Assembly: GCA_903938445.1 (NCBI GenBank)
Contig: CAJADG010000079.1
Span: forward strand, 1-48,734
From: an uncultured Bacteroidota bacterium
GTDB taxonomy: Bacteria; Bacteroidota; Bacteroidia; Chitinophagales; Chitinophagaceae
Reading direction: 5' to 3'
Length of the DNA stretch: 48,734 nucleotides
Positions 9,275-17,665 of this stretch are shown in pieces. The position numbers were made by a program, and so were the translations under genes. Under the pieces are notes generated by a model that ran no database searches, was not told the DNA's origin, and was given only the letters and a program-made list of their open reading frames with translations. Position 1 is the first letter of the stretch. Each line of letters begins with the position of its first letter.

Positions 9275-9973
9275 ATGAAAGCTGTTTTGCTTACTGCTGG
9301 ATTAGGTACTAGGTTGTTGCCAATTACGGAAACAACTCCTAAATGTTTAATTGATATAGCAGGCAGGCCCTTAATTGATTGGTGGTTTGATGCAATTGAA
9401 AAAGCTGGGGTAACTGAAGTGCTTATTAACTTACATCATTTACCTGATCAAGTACGTATACATGTAAATACTTTAAATACAACTATCAAGGTTCATTTTT
9501 ATTTTGAAGAAAATTTATTAGGAAGTGCCGGAACCTTAAAAAAGAATTTTGATTTTGTGAAAAATGAAGATTGCTTTTTTATTATTTATGCTGACAATCT
9601 TACTTCTATAAATTTGAATGATTTATTACAATTCCATAAATCACAATCTCATCTTTTTACCATGGCTTTGTTTGAAACTAATACACCATCAAGCTGTGGT
9701 ATTGCAACGCTTATTGAAAATGGAACAGTTATAGATTTTATTGAAAAGCCAAAAGAACCTAAATCAAATCTTGCCAATGCGGGTATTTATGTTGCAAGTC
9801 CTTCTGTGATTGAATTAATCCCTGAAAATAAACTTCCAGTAGATATTGGTTTTGACCTTTTACCTTTACTTGTAAATAAAATGAGTGGTTGGAAAACAAA
9901 CAGCTATTTAATAGATATTGGTACCCATGATAATTTGGCTAAAGCGCGAAATGAGTGGCCCTTACTTTCTTGA
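9275..9973 (+). CDS. hddC: Sugar-1-phosphate nucleotidyltransferase, HddC-like
   Basis: 232 residues, a single nucleotidyltransferase domain. The nucleotide-binding signature is LLTAGLGTRLLPITETTPKCL, followed by YADNLTSIN (metal-binding Asp), IDFIEKPKEP and NAGIYVASP. There is no C-terminal hexapeptide domain, and the short length matches HddC, the D-glycero-alpha-D-manno-heptose 1-phosphate guanylyltransferase. It should complete an activated heptose donor with the products of the three genes upstream. Its 3' end overlaps the 3' end of the convergent acetyltransferase gene by 12 bases. GTP specificity is inferred from the neighbours. Mannose 1-phosphate or glucose 1-phosphate would be alternatives. 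Confidence 0.8.
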   Translation: MKAVLLTAGLGTRLLPITETTPKCLIDIAGRPLIDWWFDAIEKAGVTEVLINLHHLPDQVRIHVNTLNTTIKVHFYFEENLLGSAGTLKKNFDFVKNEDCFFIIYADNLTSINLNDLLQFHKSQSHLFTMALFETNTPSSCGIATLIENGTVIDFIEKPKEPKSNLANAGIYVASPSVIELIPENKLPVDIGFDLLPLLVNKMSGWKTNSYLIDIGTHDNLAKARNEWPLLS

Positions 9974-10639
9974 TTTTATTACTGTAGCAGGTACGCCAGC
10001 AGCAATACTATAGGAAGGAATATCTTTGGTGACAACCGATCCTGCTGCAATTACAGAACCCTTTCCAATAGTTACACCTGCCAGAATGATACAATTTGAA
10101 GCAATCCAACAATCGTCCTCAATTTTTACAAATTGTTTCGTAACACCCTGCTCCTTCATTAATTTATTGGCATCAGCAAATTCATGATTTTCAGCGTAAA
10201 TACTTACTCTAGGAGAAATCATAACATTGTTTCCAATTTCAATATGTCCTGAACATCCAATATATGCAAGTGGCCCTATATTGGAATTATCTCCCATAGT
10301 TAGTCCCTCTCCAATCGCGCCACCATAAATATTGGAAGGTCTAATGATTGCATTTTTTCCAATTGTAACTCTGTTTCCTAATTTAATCCCTTGGGTACTT
10401 AAGCAATTTAGTTCAACCCCATCTTCAATAATAAAATCATTACCGGTGGTCAAGTATTTTGCATATCTAATAGATACATTTTTCCCTACAAGTACCATTC
10501 CGCTTGCATGTTTGAAAAATATTCGGTGATAAAGACCTCTGATATAAAATATCGCTAATCTTGCTAGCGTATTTCTTTTATCAGCAGCCCTCCAATCGCC
10601 TTCGAATCTTTCTTGAATATGTTTAAATGCGTTACTCAC
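9962..10639 (-). CDS. Acyltransferase of the left-handed beta-helix (hexapeptide) family
   Basis: 225 residues starting at a GTG at 10639; no convincing ATG is near. From about residue 60 the sequence is a series of hexapeptide repeats (VSIRYAKYLTTGNDFIIED, IKLGNRVTIGKNAIIRP, IEIGNNVMISPRVSIYAENH), followed by the closing segment CIILAGVTIGKGSVIAAGSVV and SIAAGVPATVIKSRK. The catalytic His of the xenobiotic/maltose acetyltransferase-like group is probably that in AENHEF. Such enzymes O- or N-acetylate a sugar within a surface glycan in the cytoplasm. It is the last gene of a leftward block with a glycosyltransferase 15 bases upstream. Donor (acetyl-CoA) is assumed; the acceptor is unknown. 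Confidence 0.82.
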   Translation of the reverse strand: MSNAFKHIQERFEGDWRAADKRNTLARLAIFYIRGLYHRIFFKHASGMVLVGKNVSIRYAKYLTTGNDFIIEDGVELNCLSTQGIKLGNRVTIGKNAIIRPSNIYGGAIGEGLTMGDNSNIGPLAYIGCSGHIEIGNNVMISPRVSIYAENHEFADANKLMKEQGVTKQFVKIEDDCWIASNCIILAGVTIGKGSVIAAGSVVTKDIPSYSIAAGVPATVIKSRK

Positions 10640-10654
10640 TTTTTAACTTGAATG

Positions 10655-11773
10655 TTAAAGATACGAATTAACTGCCTTTTTAAAGATGTCCTTAATTTCT
10701 TTTGCTGTATTTTCCCAATTAAACACTTTTGCTCTTTCAGTTCCTTTGTTTATTAATGATTGTTGCAAATGGGAATCTGTTAATACTTTTTTCATTAGTT
10801 TATACAACTCCTGGGTATTATTTGGATCAAATGCTAGCGCAGCATCACCTGCAATTTCGGGTAAGCAAGAATTATTGGAAATGATTAAAGGCACTTTTGT
10901 GCTAAAAGCCTCCACCACAGGAATTCCAAAACCTTCGTTGAGTGAAGGAAAAACATATAAAGATGCACGTTTATAAATTTCTTCTAACTTGCCATCTGTT
11001 ATATAACCAGTTTTATGAATTCTTTCACTTAATCCTGATGCTTCAATTGCCTCATTTATTTCTTCAGTTCCGTCCAAATAAAACTTACTGCTTGACTGTC
11101 CAACTAATACTAAATCATAATCCAATCCTTGCTCCTTAATTAGTTTTGTATAAGCATTAATTAAAGTAGGTAGATTTTTTCTTATTTCAAAAGTTCCAAC
11201 ATGTAATATATATGGTTTATTTGTTGGAATCGAAAATGCATCAACAGGCTCATTTCTCATTGCTGCCTCATAAATGGGAATTATTTTATCCTTTGTTATT
11301 CCACTAAAGAAAGCTATTTTTTCCTGTGCAAATTTTGTAGGAACAATAATATATGGAGATTTTTTTGCAGCAGGCATTGCCAAATAGTTAAACAATTTGT
11401 GCCAAAATTTACTATAGTGTGATGGGTATTCCCATATAAATGCGTCATGAAAAACAGGAATCGTAATAATGCCTGGGTGAATTAACGGCACAAAAAAATC
11501 AGTACAAAAAATAATTTTGCATGATTTTATTTTTGCTATCACAGGTAAGCCAATTTGTTTCCACCATAAAAATCGAAACATGGCTTCCATCTTTCCCAAT
11601 ATGGTGTCGCTTGGTATTATATTTTGAAATCGACCCCCTATAAAAATGAATTCAAAATTATCATCTTGTTTTGCAAATTCAGTACACAATTCTTTTAGAT
11701 AAGTTCTTGCACCCGTTTTTGCAATTTTTAGATCTCTAATATCTACCGATACTCTTATTTTTTTTGACTGCAT
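10655..11773 (-). CDS. Glycosyltransferase family 4, mannosyltransferase-like
   Basis: 372 residues. The opening IRVSVDIRDLKIAKTGARTYLKEL resembles the MtfB-like group of GT4 enzymes. The donor domain shows YILHVGTFEIRKNLPTLINAY, LVLVGQSSSKF, HKTGYITDGKLEEIYKRA and FPSLNEGFGIPVVEAFSTKVPLI, where the last segment carries the E-x7-E motif for nucleotide-sugar binding. It should add a sugar to the lipid-linked repeat unit. The gap to the methyltransferase upstream is 8 bases, so it is in the same transcript. The transferred sugar is unknown. Confidence 0.88.
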   Translation of the reverse strand: MQSKKIRVSVDIRDLKIAKTGARTYLKELCTEFAKQDDNFEFIFIGGRFQNIIPSDTILGKMEAMFRFLWWKQIGLPVIAKIKSCKIIFCTDFFVPLIHPGIITIPVFHDAFIWEYPSHYSKFWHKLFNYLAMPAAKKSPYIIVPTKFAQEKIAFFSGITKDKIIPIYEAAMRNEPVDAFSIPTNKPYILHVGTFEIRKNLPTLINAYTKLIKEQGLDYDLVLVGQSSSKFYLDGTEEINEAIEASGLSERIHKTGYITDGKLEEIYKRASLYVFPSLNEGFGIPVVEAFSTKVPLIISNNSCLPEIAGDAALAFDPNNTQELYKLMKKVLTDSHLQQSLINKGTERAKVFNWENTAKEIKDIFKKAVNSYL

Positions 11774-11781
11774 ATTGGAGA

Positions 11782-12450
11782 CTATATTTTTATTGCGGTA
11801 TAAGACTTTGGTATGCCAAATAATTTTTCAACCTGTATAGTTGCTTCGGGAAAAATAGATTTAAATCTTTTTTTAGTAAACATGATGGTTGACCTTGATG
11901 TGGTCAAGGCATCCTTGTAATTATTTTGTTTGGGAAAATAATTAATATTGAAATACATAATAAAAATAGCCCTAAAAGCGTGGGGAATAAATTGAAAAAA
12001 AGGTATTAAACTATGTGGCTCTAGCGGAAACCATAAACTTGGTGTTTGTATAATATACTTATCACATACTCTCATTGCTTCCTTCGCAAACAACATTTGA
12101 TTTTCATAGCTACCAACATGCTCAATAACAGAATTTGAAAATATCAAATCAAATTCACCTTCATTAAATGGCAAGGACAAGGCGTTACCTGTAATTTGTA
12201 TAAATCCTGGAGTGGGTTCTGGTTGTGGAACAGATGCCAGATTTAATAAATAAATTGTACAATTTTTATTTTCCCATCCTACATGTTTCCAAAATCCAAT
12301 CTCGCCTCCAATATCTAATATTTTGATATGGTCTTTTTTTTGTAATAAAGATTCAATTACTTGCTGTTGTGTAGCAAAGCGTTTTCTTCGTAATTGATTT
12401 ACAAAAGAATCTTTTTTATTATGGTTCACCCAAATTTTAAATAGATTCAT
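11782..12450 (-). CDS. Class I SAM-dependent methyltransferase (type 11)
   Basis: 222 residues. SAM-binding motif I is IKILDIGGEIGFWKHV. The type 11 signature appears as ITGNALSLPFNEGEFDLIFSNSVIEHVG, with the acidic post-II region and the aromatic lid following. The C-terminal part is rich in Phe and Ile and could touch the membrane. It is sandwiched between a Wzy-like polymerase, which it overlaps by 14 bases, and a glycosyltransferase, which suggests methylation of a sugar in the repeat unit or capping of the chain. The fold is certain. The substrate is inferred from context only. Confidence 0.85.
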   Translation of the reverse strand: MNLFKIWVNHNKKDSFVNQLRRKRFATQQQVIESLLQKKDHIKILDIGGEIGFWKHVGWENKNCTIYLLNLASVPQPEPTPGFIQITGNALSLPFNEGEFDLIFSNSVIEHVGSYENQMLFAKEAMRVCDKYIIQTPSLWFPLEPHSLIPFFQFIPHAFRAIFIMYFNINYFPKQNNYKDALTTSRSTIMFTKKRFKSIFPEATIQVEKLFGIPKSYTAIKI

Positions 12451-13822
12451 TTATAATTGCTTTTTCCATTAAACTTTCTTTTCTACTACTCATATTTATT
12501 AGTAATCCTGTAAGTATCCATGTGGTATAGCTTACATAAATAACTGCCTCGGCTTCCGATGTAAATAGGGGAATAATTAACCCAATTTTTAATAAGTACA
12601 AAAATAAGGCAAGTCTTCTTATTCTTCCCTCACTTGTTTTAAATAATTGATAAGAGGTTTTTAAAATCACTACATATGCTGCTATATACAATCCTAATGT
12701 AATGATTCCAGTTTGCACTCCTAAAATAATGAACTCATTTTCTCCTCCAGTATTAAATCCCGAAAAAGCAGAAATTCTTCCTGATTCGCCTAATCCAATC
12801 CCCAATGGATGTAAAATCATGGATTCAATACCATTTGCCCATTCAATTAAGTGCCCCACACTTGAAGCATTTGAAAAGTTTAAGGTATTAATAATAAAAT
12901 CTACAAAATCATTATTAAAAGAAACTATTAAAAACATTGCTATTACAGATATAAGCCCAAAATGAATAATACGCAATATAATTTTTTTGTTCGTTAGCCA
13001 TGCATATGTATAAAGTATAATAAAATAGCTTGCGAAACTAGCTCTAGATAATGCAAAGCCAATACAGAATAAACTTGCTATAAAAGCTGTAATAGTCCAT
13101 TTATTAAAAGTAAAACTATTGTCCTTATTGGTTACAATTGCCGCAATTGCAGATAAAGAAACTAATGAAGCCGATGCCAATTCCAAAGGGGTAGAGAAAA
13201 AACTAGCAAATCTTTTCATTCCATTTTCAATCTCAAAAGTCCATGTTAGCCCGTAACTTCCATTGGGTGTTTGATCAAAAAAGTATTCATTGTAACCTGC
13301 GTAGCCACTAATAGTTTGAATATGAGTATAGGTGATTACTTCCACGAATAACACCGCTGCTGCGGCAATCGTAAATAATGCGATATAATGATAAATTTCT
13401 GTTATGAGAATTTGATCTGCTTTTATTAATCTGCCTGTAAAATAAACCAGCGGGAAAAAACTTAAACTTTTAAATGCTAGCACTCTTTCAAAAAAACTAT
13501 AGGAGCCAATGGGCAGCGGCACATAAAGTAAATTATAAAAAAATAAGGCCACCATTATTTTGTCTAATAAATGCCATTTTGTTTCGTTCACTTTAAGTGA
13601 AAACAAGGCAAATCCTAAATATAACAAAATGGATGCTTCCTTAAATGACTGCATAAATGGTACCATTTTGCCAAAACCATACATGTGCGCCACGGATAGG
13701 GAAATGATATATATAGGAAGTCCAAAAAGCAAGAATAAAAAAATGCCTTTTTGCTGCTTTTGACTTAAATAAAACAGCGAAGTGATGAATAAACCCACAT
13801 AAAATATTGGAAAAATAAACAT
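12437..13822 (-). CDS. O-antigen/exopolysaccharide polymerase-like membrane protein (Wzy)
   Basis: 461 residues from the ATG at 13822. The frame could extend three codons to a TTG, which is less likely. It is a polytopic protein with about ten to twelve hydrophobic helices and a longer periplasmic loop around residues 165-215 (TYTHIQTISGYAGYNEYFFDQ and following). The segment HLIEWANGIESMILHPLGIGLGESG resembles the region around the conserved Wzy_C/O-antigen ligase motif, where a His and Gly-rich turn occur. Wzy enzymes join flipped repeat units at the periplasmic face. It begins the second leftward block. A role as ligase rather than polymerase cannot be excluded, but the presence of Wzx and Wza-like genes favours polymerase. 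Confidence 0.8.
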   Translation of the reverse strand: MFIFPIFYVGLFITSLFYLSQKQQKGIFLFLLFGLPIYIISLSVAHMYGFGKMVPFMQSFKEASILLYLGFALFSLKVNETKWHLLDKIMVALFFYNLLYVPLPIGSYSFFERVLAFKSLSFFPLVYFTGRLIKADQILITEIYHYIALFTIAAAAVLFVEVITYTHIQTISGYAGYNEYFFDQTPNGSYGLTWTFEIENGMKRFASFFSTPLELASASLVSLSAIAAIVTNKDNSFTFNKWTITAFIASLFCIGFALSRASFASYFIILYTYAWLTNKKIILRIIHFGLISVIAMFLIVSFNNDFVDFIINTLNFSNASSVGHLIEWANGIESMILHPLGIGLGESGRISAFSGFNTGGENEFIILGVQTGIITLGLYIAAYVVILKTSYQLFKTSEGRIRRLALFLYLLKIGLIIPLFTSEAEAVIYVSYTTWILTGLLINMSSRKESLMEKAIINESI

Positions 13823-13883
13823 ACACTGCAATTTAAGACCTAAAGTTCAAGAATAGGGCTATTTTTGACTAAATTTCTACCTG

Positions 13884-14540
13884 ATGTTGCGCTTACTGGT
13901 CACTCATTTTTATAGGCTCTCTTTATTTATATTGGTAATGAATTTGGCGTCATGTACAAAGGACCTAACTAATGTAGAAATTGTATACCAAAACGATTTT
14001 AACAATAAAGATTTAAAAGGACTGGGGGTAGCAGGTTGGCTGTCAAATGGTGGGTTTGGTATTATTCCGTATAATAAAATATTCAATTACAATAATGAAA
14101 TGGTGTTGGGTAGATTAAATAACTCAAGTATAAACATGCATTTTGATACTTTACCTCCTCATAGTGTGATAAGGGTTGAATATGATTTATATCTTCATGA
14201 TACTTGGAATAATAATTTATTTGTAATGCAAGTAGATGGCGATTATCGATTAATTACAGGTTTTTCAAATGATAGTACCATTCAACAGGCATACCCCAAT
14301 TGGTTTAACAATGGATCTACTAGCCCTGCTGGCAATCAAGCCCAAGAAATTTATTTACCAGGATTATGTAGCAGAAAAAATCAAAAAAGAGGATCCAGCT
14401 TATATCGAATAGTGCACAGCGTACCCCATTCTGCCAAAACACTATCTATTTCACTAAGTGATGCAGGAGATCCAATTAATGATACTTGTTTGCGTAGTTG
14501 GTCTATTGATAATTTGAAAATAGTGGCTTTAAAAAATTAA
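13884..14540 (+). CDS. Lipoprotein of unknown function within the polysaccharide locus
   Basis: 218 residues with an N-terminal hydrophobic segment ending in a lipobox (VMNLASC, Cys near residue 24). The mature part is beta-rich. It contains VYQNDFNNKDLKGLGVAGW, a pattern DTLPPHSVIRVEYDLYLHDTW, and a C-terminal DTCLRSWSIDNLKIV that looks like the closing strands of a concanavalin-like or other carbohydrate-binding sandwich. I do not recognise a named family. It is 4-7 bases upstream of the flippase gene and 61 bases from the divergent Wzy gene, so it is probably made with the glycan. A surface role in binding or holding the polysaccharide is an inference. Confidence 0.7.
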   Translation: MLRLLVTHFYRLSLFILVMNLASCTKDLTNVEIVYQNDFNNKDLKGLGVAGWLSNGGFGIIPYNKIFNYNNEMVLGRLNNSSINMHFDTLPPHSVIRVEYDLYLHDTWNNNLFVMQVDGDYRLITGFSNDSTIQQAYPNWFNNGSTSPAGNQAQEIYLPGLCSRKNQKRGSSLYRIVHSVPHSAKTLSISLSDAGDPINDTCLRSWSIDNLKIVALKN

Positions 14541-14547
14541 ATAATTG

Positions 14548-15978
14548 ATGAAAAAAAATTTCTTATTTAATTTACTCTTATCGTTTTCAAATATACTTTT
14601 CCCAATTATTAGCTTCCCTTATGTAGCTAGAATACTTGGCCCGGAAGGCATCGGTAAAGTACAATTTATTTTTTCATACGCACAATATTTTTCTGTTTTT
14701 GCAGCATTAGGCATTCCTGTATATGGAATTAAAGAAATTGCAAAGTACAAAGGGAATCCTGATAAAATTAGTTCTGTCTTTTTATCACTAAGCACTATTT
14801 TTTTTCTAACTAGTCTTTTTGCTGCAATCTTATATTTTTCAAGTGTAATACTACTTCCATTTTTTAAGGACCAGCAACCAATGTATTTATTAGCTGGTGC
14901 TATGGTTTTTTTAAGTTTTACTTATTCGGACTGGTATTATGCCGGGAAAGAAGATTTTAAAATCATTGCAATAAGATCCTTGGTGGTAAAAGCCATTGCG
15001 TTAATACTCCTTTATACTTGGGTTAAAACCGCACAAGATTTATATCCATATTTGGCGGTCTTAATTTTTACTATAATTGGGAATCAGGTATATGGATTTG
15101 CCCTTGTATTTGTTAAAGACAAACAAAGCTTTTCTTCCTTAGCATTGCGAACACATATAAAGCCTTTATTATTTATTTTTGGTGCTACTGCAGCTTCAAG
15201 TATTTACACCGTTTGGGATACGATATTATTGGGTTTTTTATCTAATGCTACTGCCGTTGGCTTTTATACTGCTTCTATTAAGATTGTTAAGTTATTACTC
15301 CCATTTGTTACTTCGGTTGGGGCTGTAGCAATTCCATCTTTGGCACATAAATTTGCCAATAATAAATTAGAAGAGGTGAAAATCACAATCCACGATTCTT
15401 TTTATTTTTTAGTTTTTCTCACAATACCGATGGCTATAGGAATTTATATATTGGCGCCCGAACTTATAATCATTTTTTCGGGTAAAGCCTTTAGTGCAAG
15501 TGTTATTCCAATGCAAATTCTTTCTTTATTACCTTTATTAGTTGGCTTTGGATATTTATTTGCCTTTCAAATTTTAATCCCTGCGGAAAAAAATAAAGAA
15601 GTATTTATAGCAATGCTCGCTGGCTTAATAATAAGTGCTGCATTTAATTTAATATTAGTTCCTCATTTTTCTGAAGTTGGAGCAGCTTGTGCAACTATTG
15701 CAACAGAAATAGGGGTTACTATAATTTATTATTATTATACAAGAAAGTATTTCCAATTTGATTATCCTTGGAAATTTTTTGGCCAATCATTAATAGCTGC
15801 TTTATTATTTATACCGGTTGTATTATCTATTAGAGCTCTTTTGGATAATATCTATTTAATGGCTACGCTTAGTATTATTGCTTGTACCTTGCTATACGGA
15901 CTTGTACATTTATTGGTGTTCAAAAATATTTTTTTATTAAAGTATCTTCGCAGGAAGAAAGCCATTGTTAATGACTGA
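14548..15978 (+). CDS. Oligosaccharide flippase, Wzx/MATE-like
   Basis: About 476 residues from the ATG at 14548; a TTG one codon earlier also fits the frame. It opens with the classic flippase start KNFLFNLLLSFSNILFPIISFPYVARILGPEGIGKV and has about twelve to fourteen transmembrane helices, including a charged first helix region and DWYYAGKEDFKIIAIRS. This family moves undecaprenyl-diphosphate-linked repeat units from the cytoplasmic to the periplasmic face of the inner membrane. It overlaps the next gene by 8 bases. Together with the Wzy-like gene on the other strand it defines a Wzx/Wzy-dependent pathway. Confidence 0.92.
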   Translation: MKKNFLFNLLLSFSNILFPIISFPYVARILGPEGIGKVQFIFSYAQYFSVFAALGIPVYGIKEIAKYKGNPDKISSVFLSLSTIFFLTSLFAAILYFSSVILLPFFKDQQPMYLLAGAMVFLSFTYSDWYYAGKEDFKIIAIRSLVVKAIALILLYTWVKTAQDLYPYLAVLIFTIIGNQVYGFALVFVKDKQSFSSLALRTHIKPLLFIFGATAASSIYTVWDTILLGFLSNATAVGFYTASIKIVKLLLPFVTSVGAVAIPSLAHKFANNKLEEVKITIHDSFYFLVFLTIPMAIGIYILAPELIIIFSGKAFSASVIPMQILSLLPLLVGFGYLFAFQILIPAEKNKEVFIAMLAGLIISAAFNLILVPHFSEVGAACATIATEIGVTIIYYYYTRKYFQFDYPWKFFGQSLIAALLFIPVVLSIRALLDNIYLMATLSIIACTLLYGLVHLLVFKNIFLLKYLRRKKAIVND

Positions 15979-16897
15979 TACTACTAAACATATTCAAAAT
16001 ATAGCGGTCGTAATGACTACTTACAATGGTGGCTCTTTTTTAAAGCCTCAAATTGAATCTATTTTAAATCAATCGCTTAAGCCTAATTTATTTATTGTTT
16101 GTGATGATGGCTCCACTGATGAAACCACTTCTATTCTAGATAAGTATCAGGCAGATGGACAACTTACTTGGTATGCTAATAATAAACAACTTGGAGTAGC
16201 ATCGAATTTTAAAAATGCGATTAGCTTTGTGCCAGATGGATATTATTTTGCACTTGCTGATCAAGATGATATATGGGACATAAACAAACTAGAACATTCA
16301 ATGCAGCAAATACAAGTTATTGAAGAAAAGGAGCTGCCCTGTTTGGTGTATTCGGATTTACGATTAATGAACGATGATGGGAATACATTAAGCGTTTCTT
16401 TTCAAAATGAACTTGGACACGATAAATATGTACATTCATTAGATACTTTATTATTCGGAAATTTTGTTTTAGGCTGTACCTGTTTCTGTAACCCTACAAT
16501 GAAAATGTATGTCGCTAAAATGCCGAATACAACTTTTTTCAATCATGATGCTTGGATTGCTTTAGTAGCCTTTGCGATAGGAAAAGCAGCATGTATTAAA
16601 AAACCTTTGGTTAACTACCGAAAACATAGCAATAATGTAACAATAAGTGGACATATCAAAAAAACCAAATCACAACTTTATAAAACGCACTTAATTAATT
16701 TATTTAAAAAAAATGATTACTTAATGGAACGTTTTGAATTGGTTGATTTGTTTTTGCATGCTTTCCCGAATTTCCCATCTGTCATAAATCTTAAAAAGTT
16801 AAATGGGTTTATTGCACTAAGAAATAAATCCTATTTGCACAAAAAGATTGCCTTCGAAAAAGCATTTTTTGGTAAATGGTTAAATAGATTTTCATGA
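15971..16897 (+). CDS. Glycosyltransferase family 2
   Basis: About 308 residues from the ATG at 15971, which overlaps the flippase gene by 8 bases; a TTG two codons upstream is the alternative. The GT-A fold is marked by VVMTTYNGGSFLKPQIESIL, FIVCDDGSTDETTSIL, LGVASNFKNAI and the metal-binding YFALADQDDIWDINKLE. The NHDAWIALVAFAIGKAACIKKPLVNYRKHSNNVT segment is typical of rhamnosyltransferase-like GT2 proteins. It would add a sugar to the lipid-linked unit in the cytoplasm. Its stop codon overlaps the start of the next gene (ATGA). Family is firm; donor is unknown. Confidence 0.9.
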   Translation: MTDTTKHIQNIAVVMTTYNGGSFLKPQIESILNQSLKPNLFIVCDDGSTDETTSILDKYQADGQLTWYANNKQLGVASNFKNAISFVPDGYYFALADQDDIWDINKLEHSMQQIQVIEEKELPCLVYSDLRLMNDDGNTLSVSFQNELGHDKYVHSLDTLLFGNFVLGCTCFCNPTMKMYVAKMPNTTFFNHDAWIALVAFAIGKAACIKKPLVNYRKHSNNVTISGHIKKTKSQLYKTHLINLFKKNDYLMERFELVDLFLHAFPNFPSVINLKKLNGFIALRNKSYLHKKIAFEKAFFGKWLNRFS

Positions 16898-17655
16898 ACA
16901 CGCTTATCATAGAAATAAAAAAAGGAGGGCTAGGAGATCATTTATTTTTTAGTCATATTCCAAGGATTGCTAAACAAACAGGCAAATACGAAAAGGTATT
17001 ATTTTCAAAAAAGTCAATTTGTAGACATCCACATACCATGAAGTTGGTATGGGAATCCAATAAATTCATTGATGGATTTACCGAAGAAACCGGTACTTAT
17101 TTTTTCCCTTCTGAAATTCAAGAGGGAATGAACTTATTAGATGCTATCATGATTGGTTATGGATTAGAGGATGGCATCCGTTTTCATGAACCTGAAATTT
17201 ACTACACTCCTCATATAGATGATGCGCTTAAAGAATCAACTATTTATGATCCTAATTACATTTCATATACTGGAAATTTAAAAACTGGTAAAAATATTCA
17301 AAAATGGTTTAAGGAATCAAATTTGAATGTTGATTTTCAAATGAAGTCGCTTGGCGGAAGGTATTTGAATATTGATACTGCAGTGACTGAATTAAATACA
17401 GCCGATCTTTTTGAACTATGTAATGTATTGGCTTCATGCAAAAGAATGTATTGTCTAACTACAGGTACAGCAACCCTTGCTGCAGCATTAGGAAAACCAG
17501 TAACTGTATTTTATGGCACAGGTCATGATGTTTTGTATAGACATTCTAAATTACACACTTATCAATTTGTGGGTTCGGATTTTAAGCTAAAGGATTATTT
17601 CTTATTTTATGTAACTAAGTTGTTGCAAGTTTTTATGCCGGTAGGAAAAAGATAA
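16894..17655 (+). CDS. GT9/heptosyltransferase-like glycosyltransferase
   Basis: 253 residues, shorter than a full heptosyltransferase (about 320-350). The N-terminus NTLIIEIKKGGLGDHLFFSHIPRIAKQ has the G-GD-L loop of GT9 enzymes. Near the C-terminus LCNVLASCKRMYCLTTGTATLAAALGKPVTVFYGTG corresponds to the GT9 donor-binding region, where a Thr/Ser-Gly turn is followed by an Ala-rich helix. GT9 enzymes transfer heptose or related sugars. Because this locus also encodes heptose activation, transfer of heptose is an attractive but unproven role. The start overlaps the GT2 stop by four bases. A non-enzymatic ADP-heptose-like fold is possible given the short length. Confidence 0.68.
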   Translation: MNTLIIEIKKGGLGDHLFFSHIPRIAKQTGKYEKVLFSKKSICRHPHTMKLVWESNKFIDGFTEETGTYFFPSEIQEGMNLLDAIMIGYGLEDGIRFHEPEIYYTPHIDDALKESTIYDPNYISYTGNLKTGKNIQKWFKESNLNVDFQMKSLGGRYLNIDTAVTELNTADLFELCNVLASCKRMYCLTTGTATLAAALGKPVTVFYGTGHDVLYRHSKLHTYQFVGSDFKLKDYFLFYVTKLLQVFMPVGKR

Positions 17656-17665
17656 ATTAATATAC

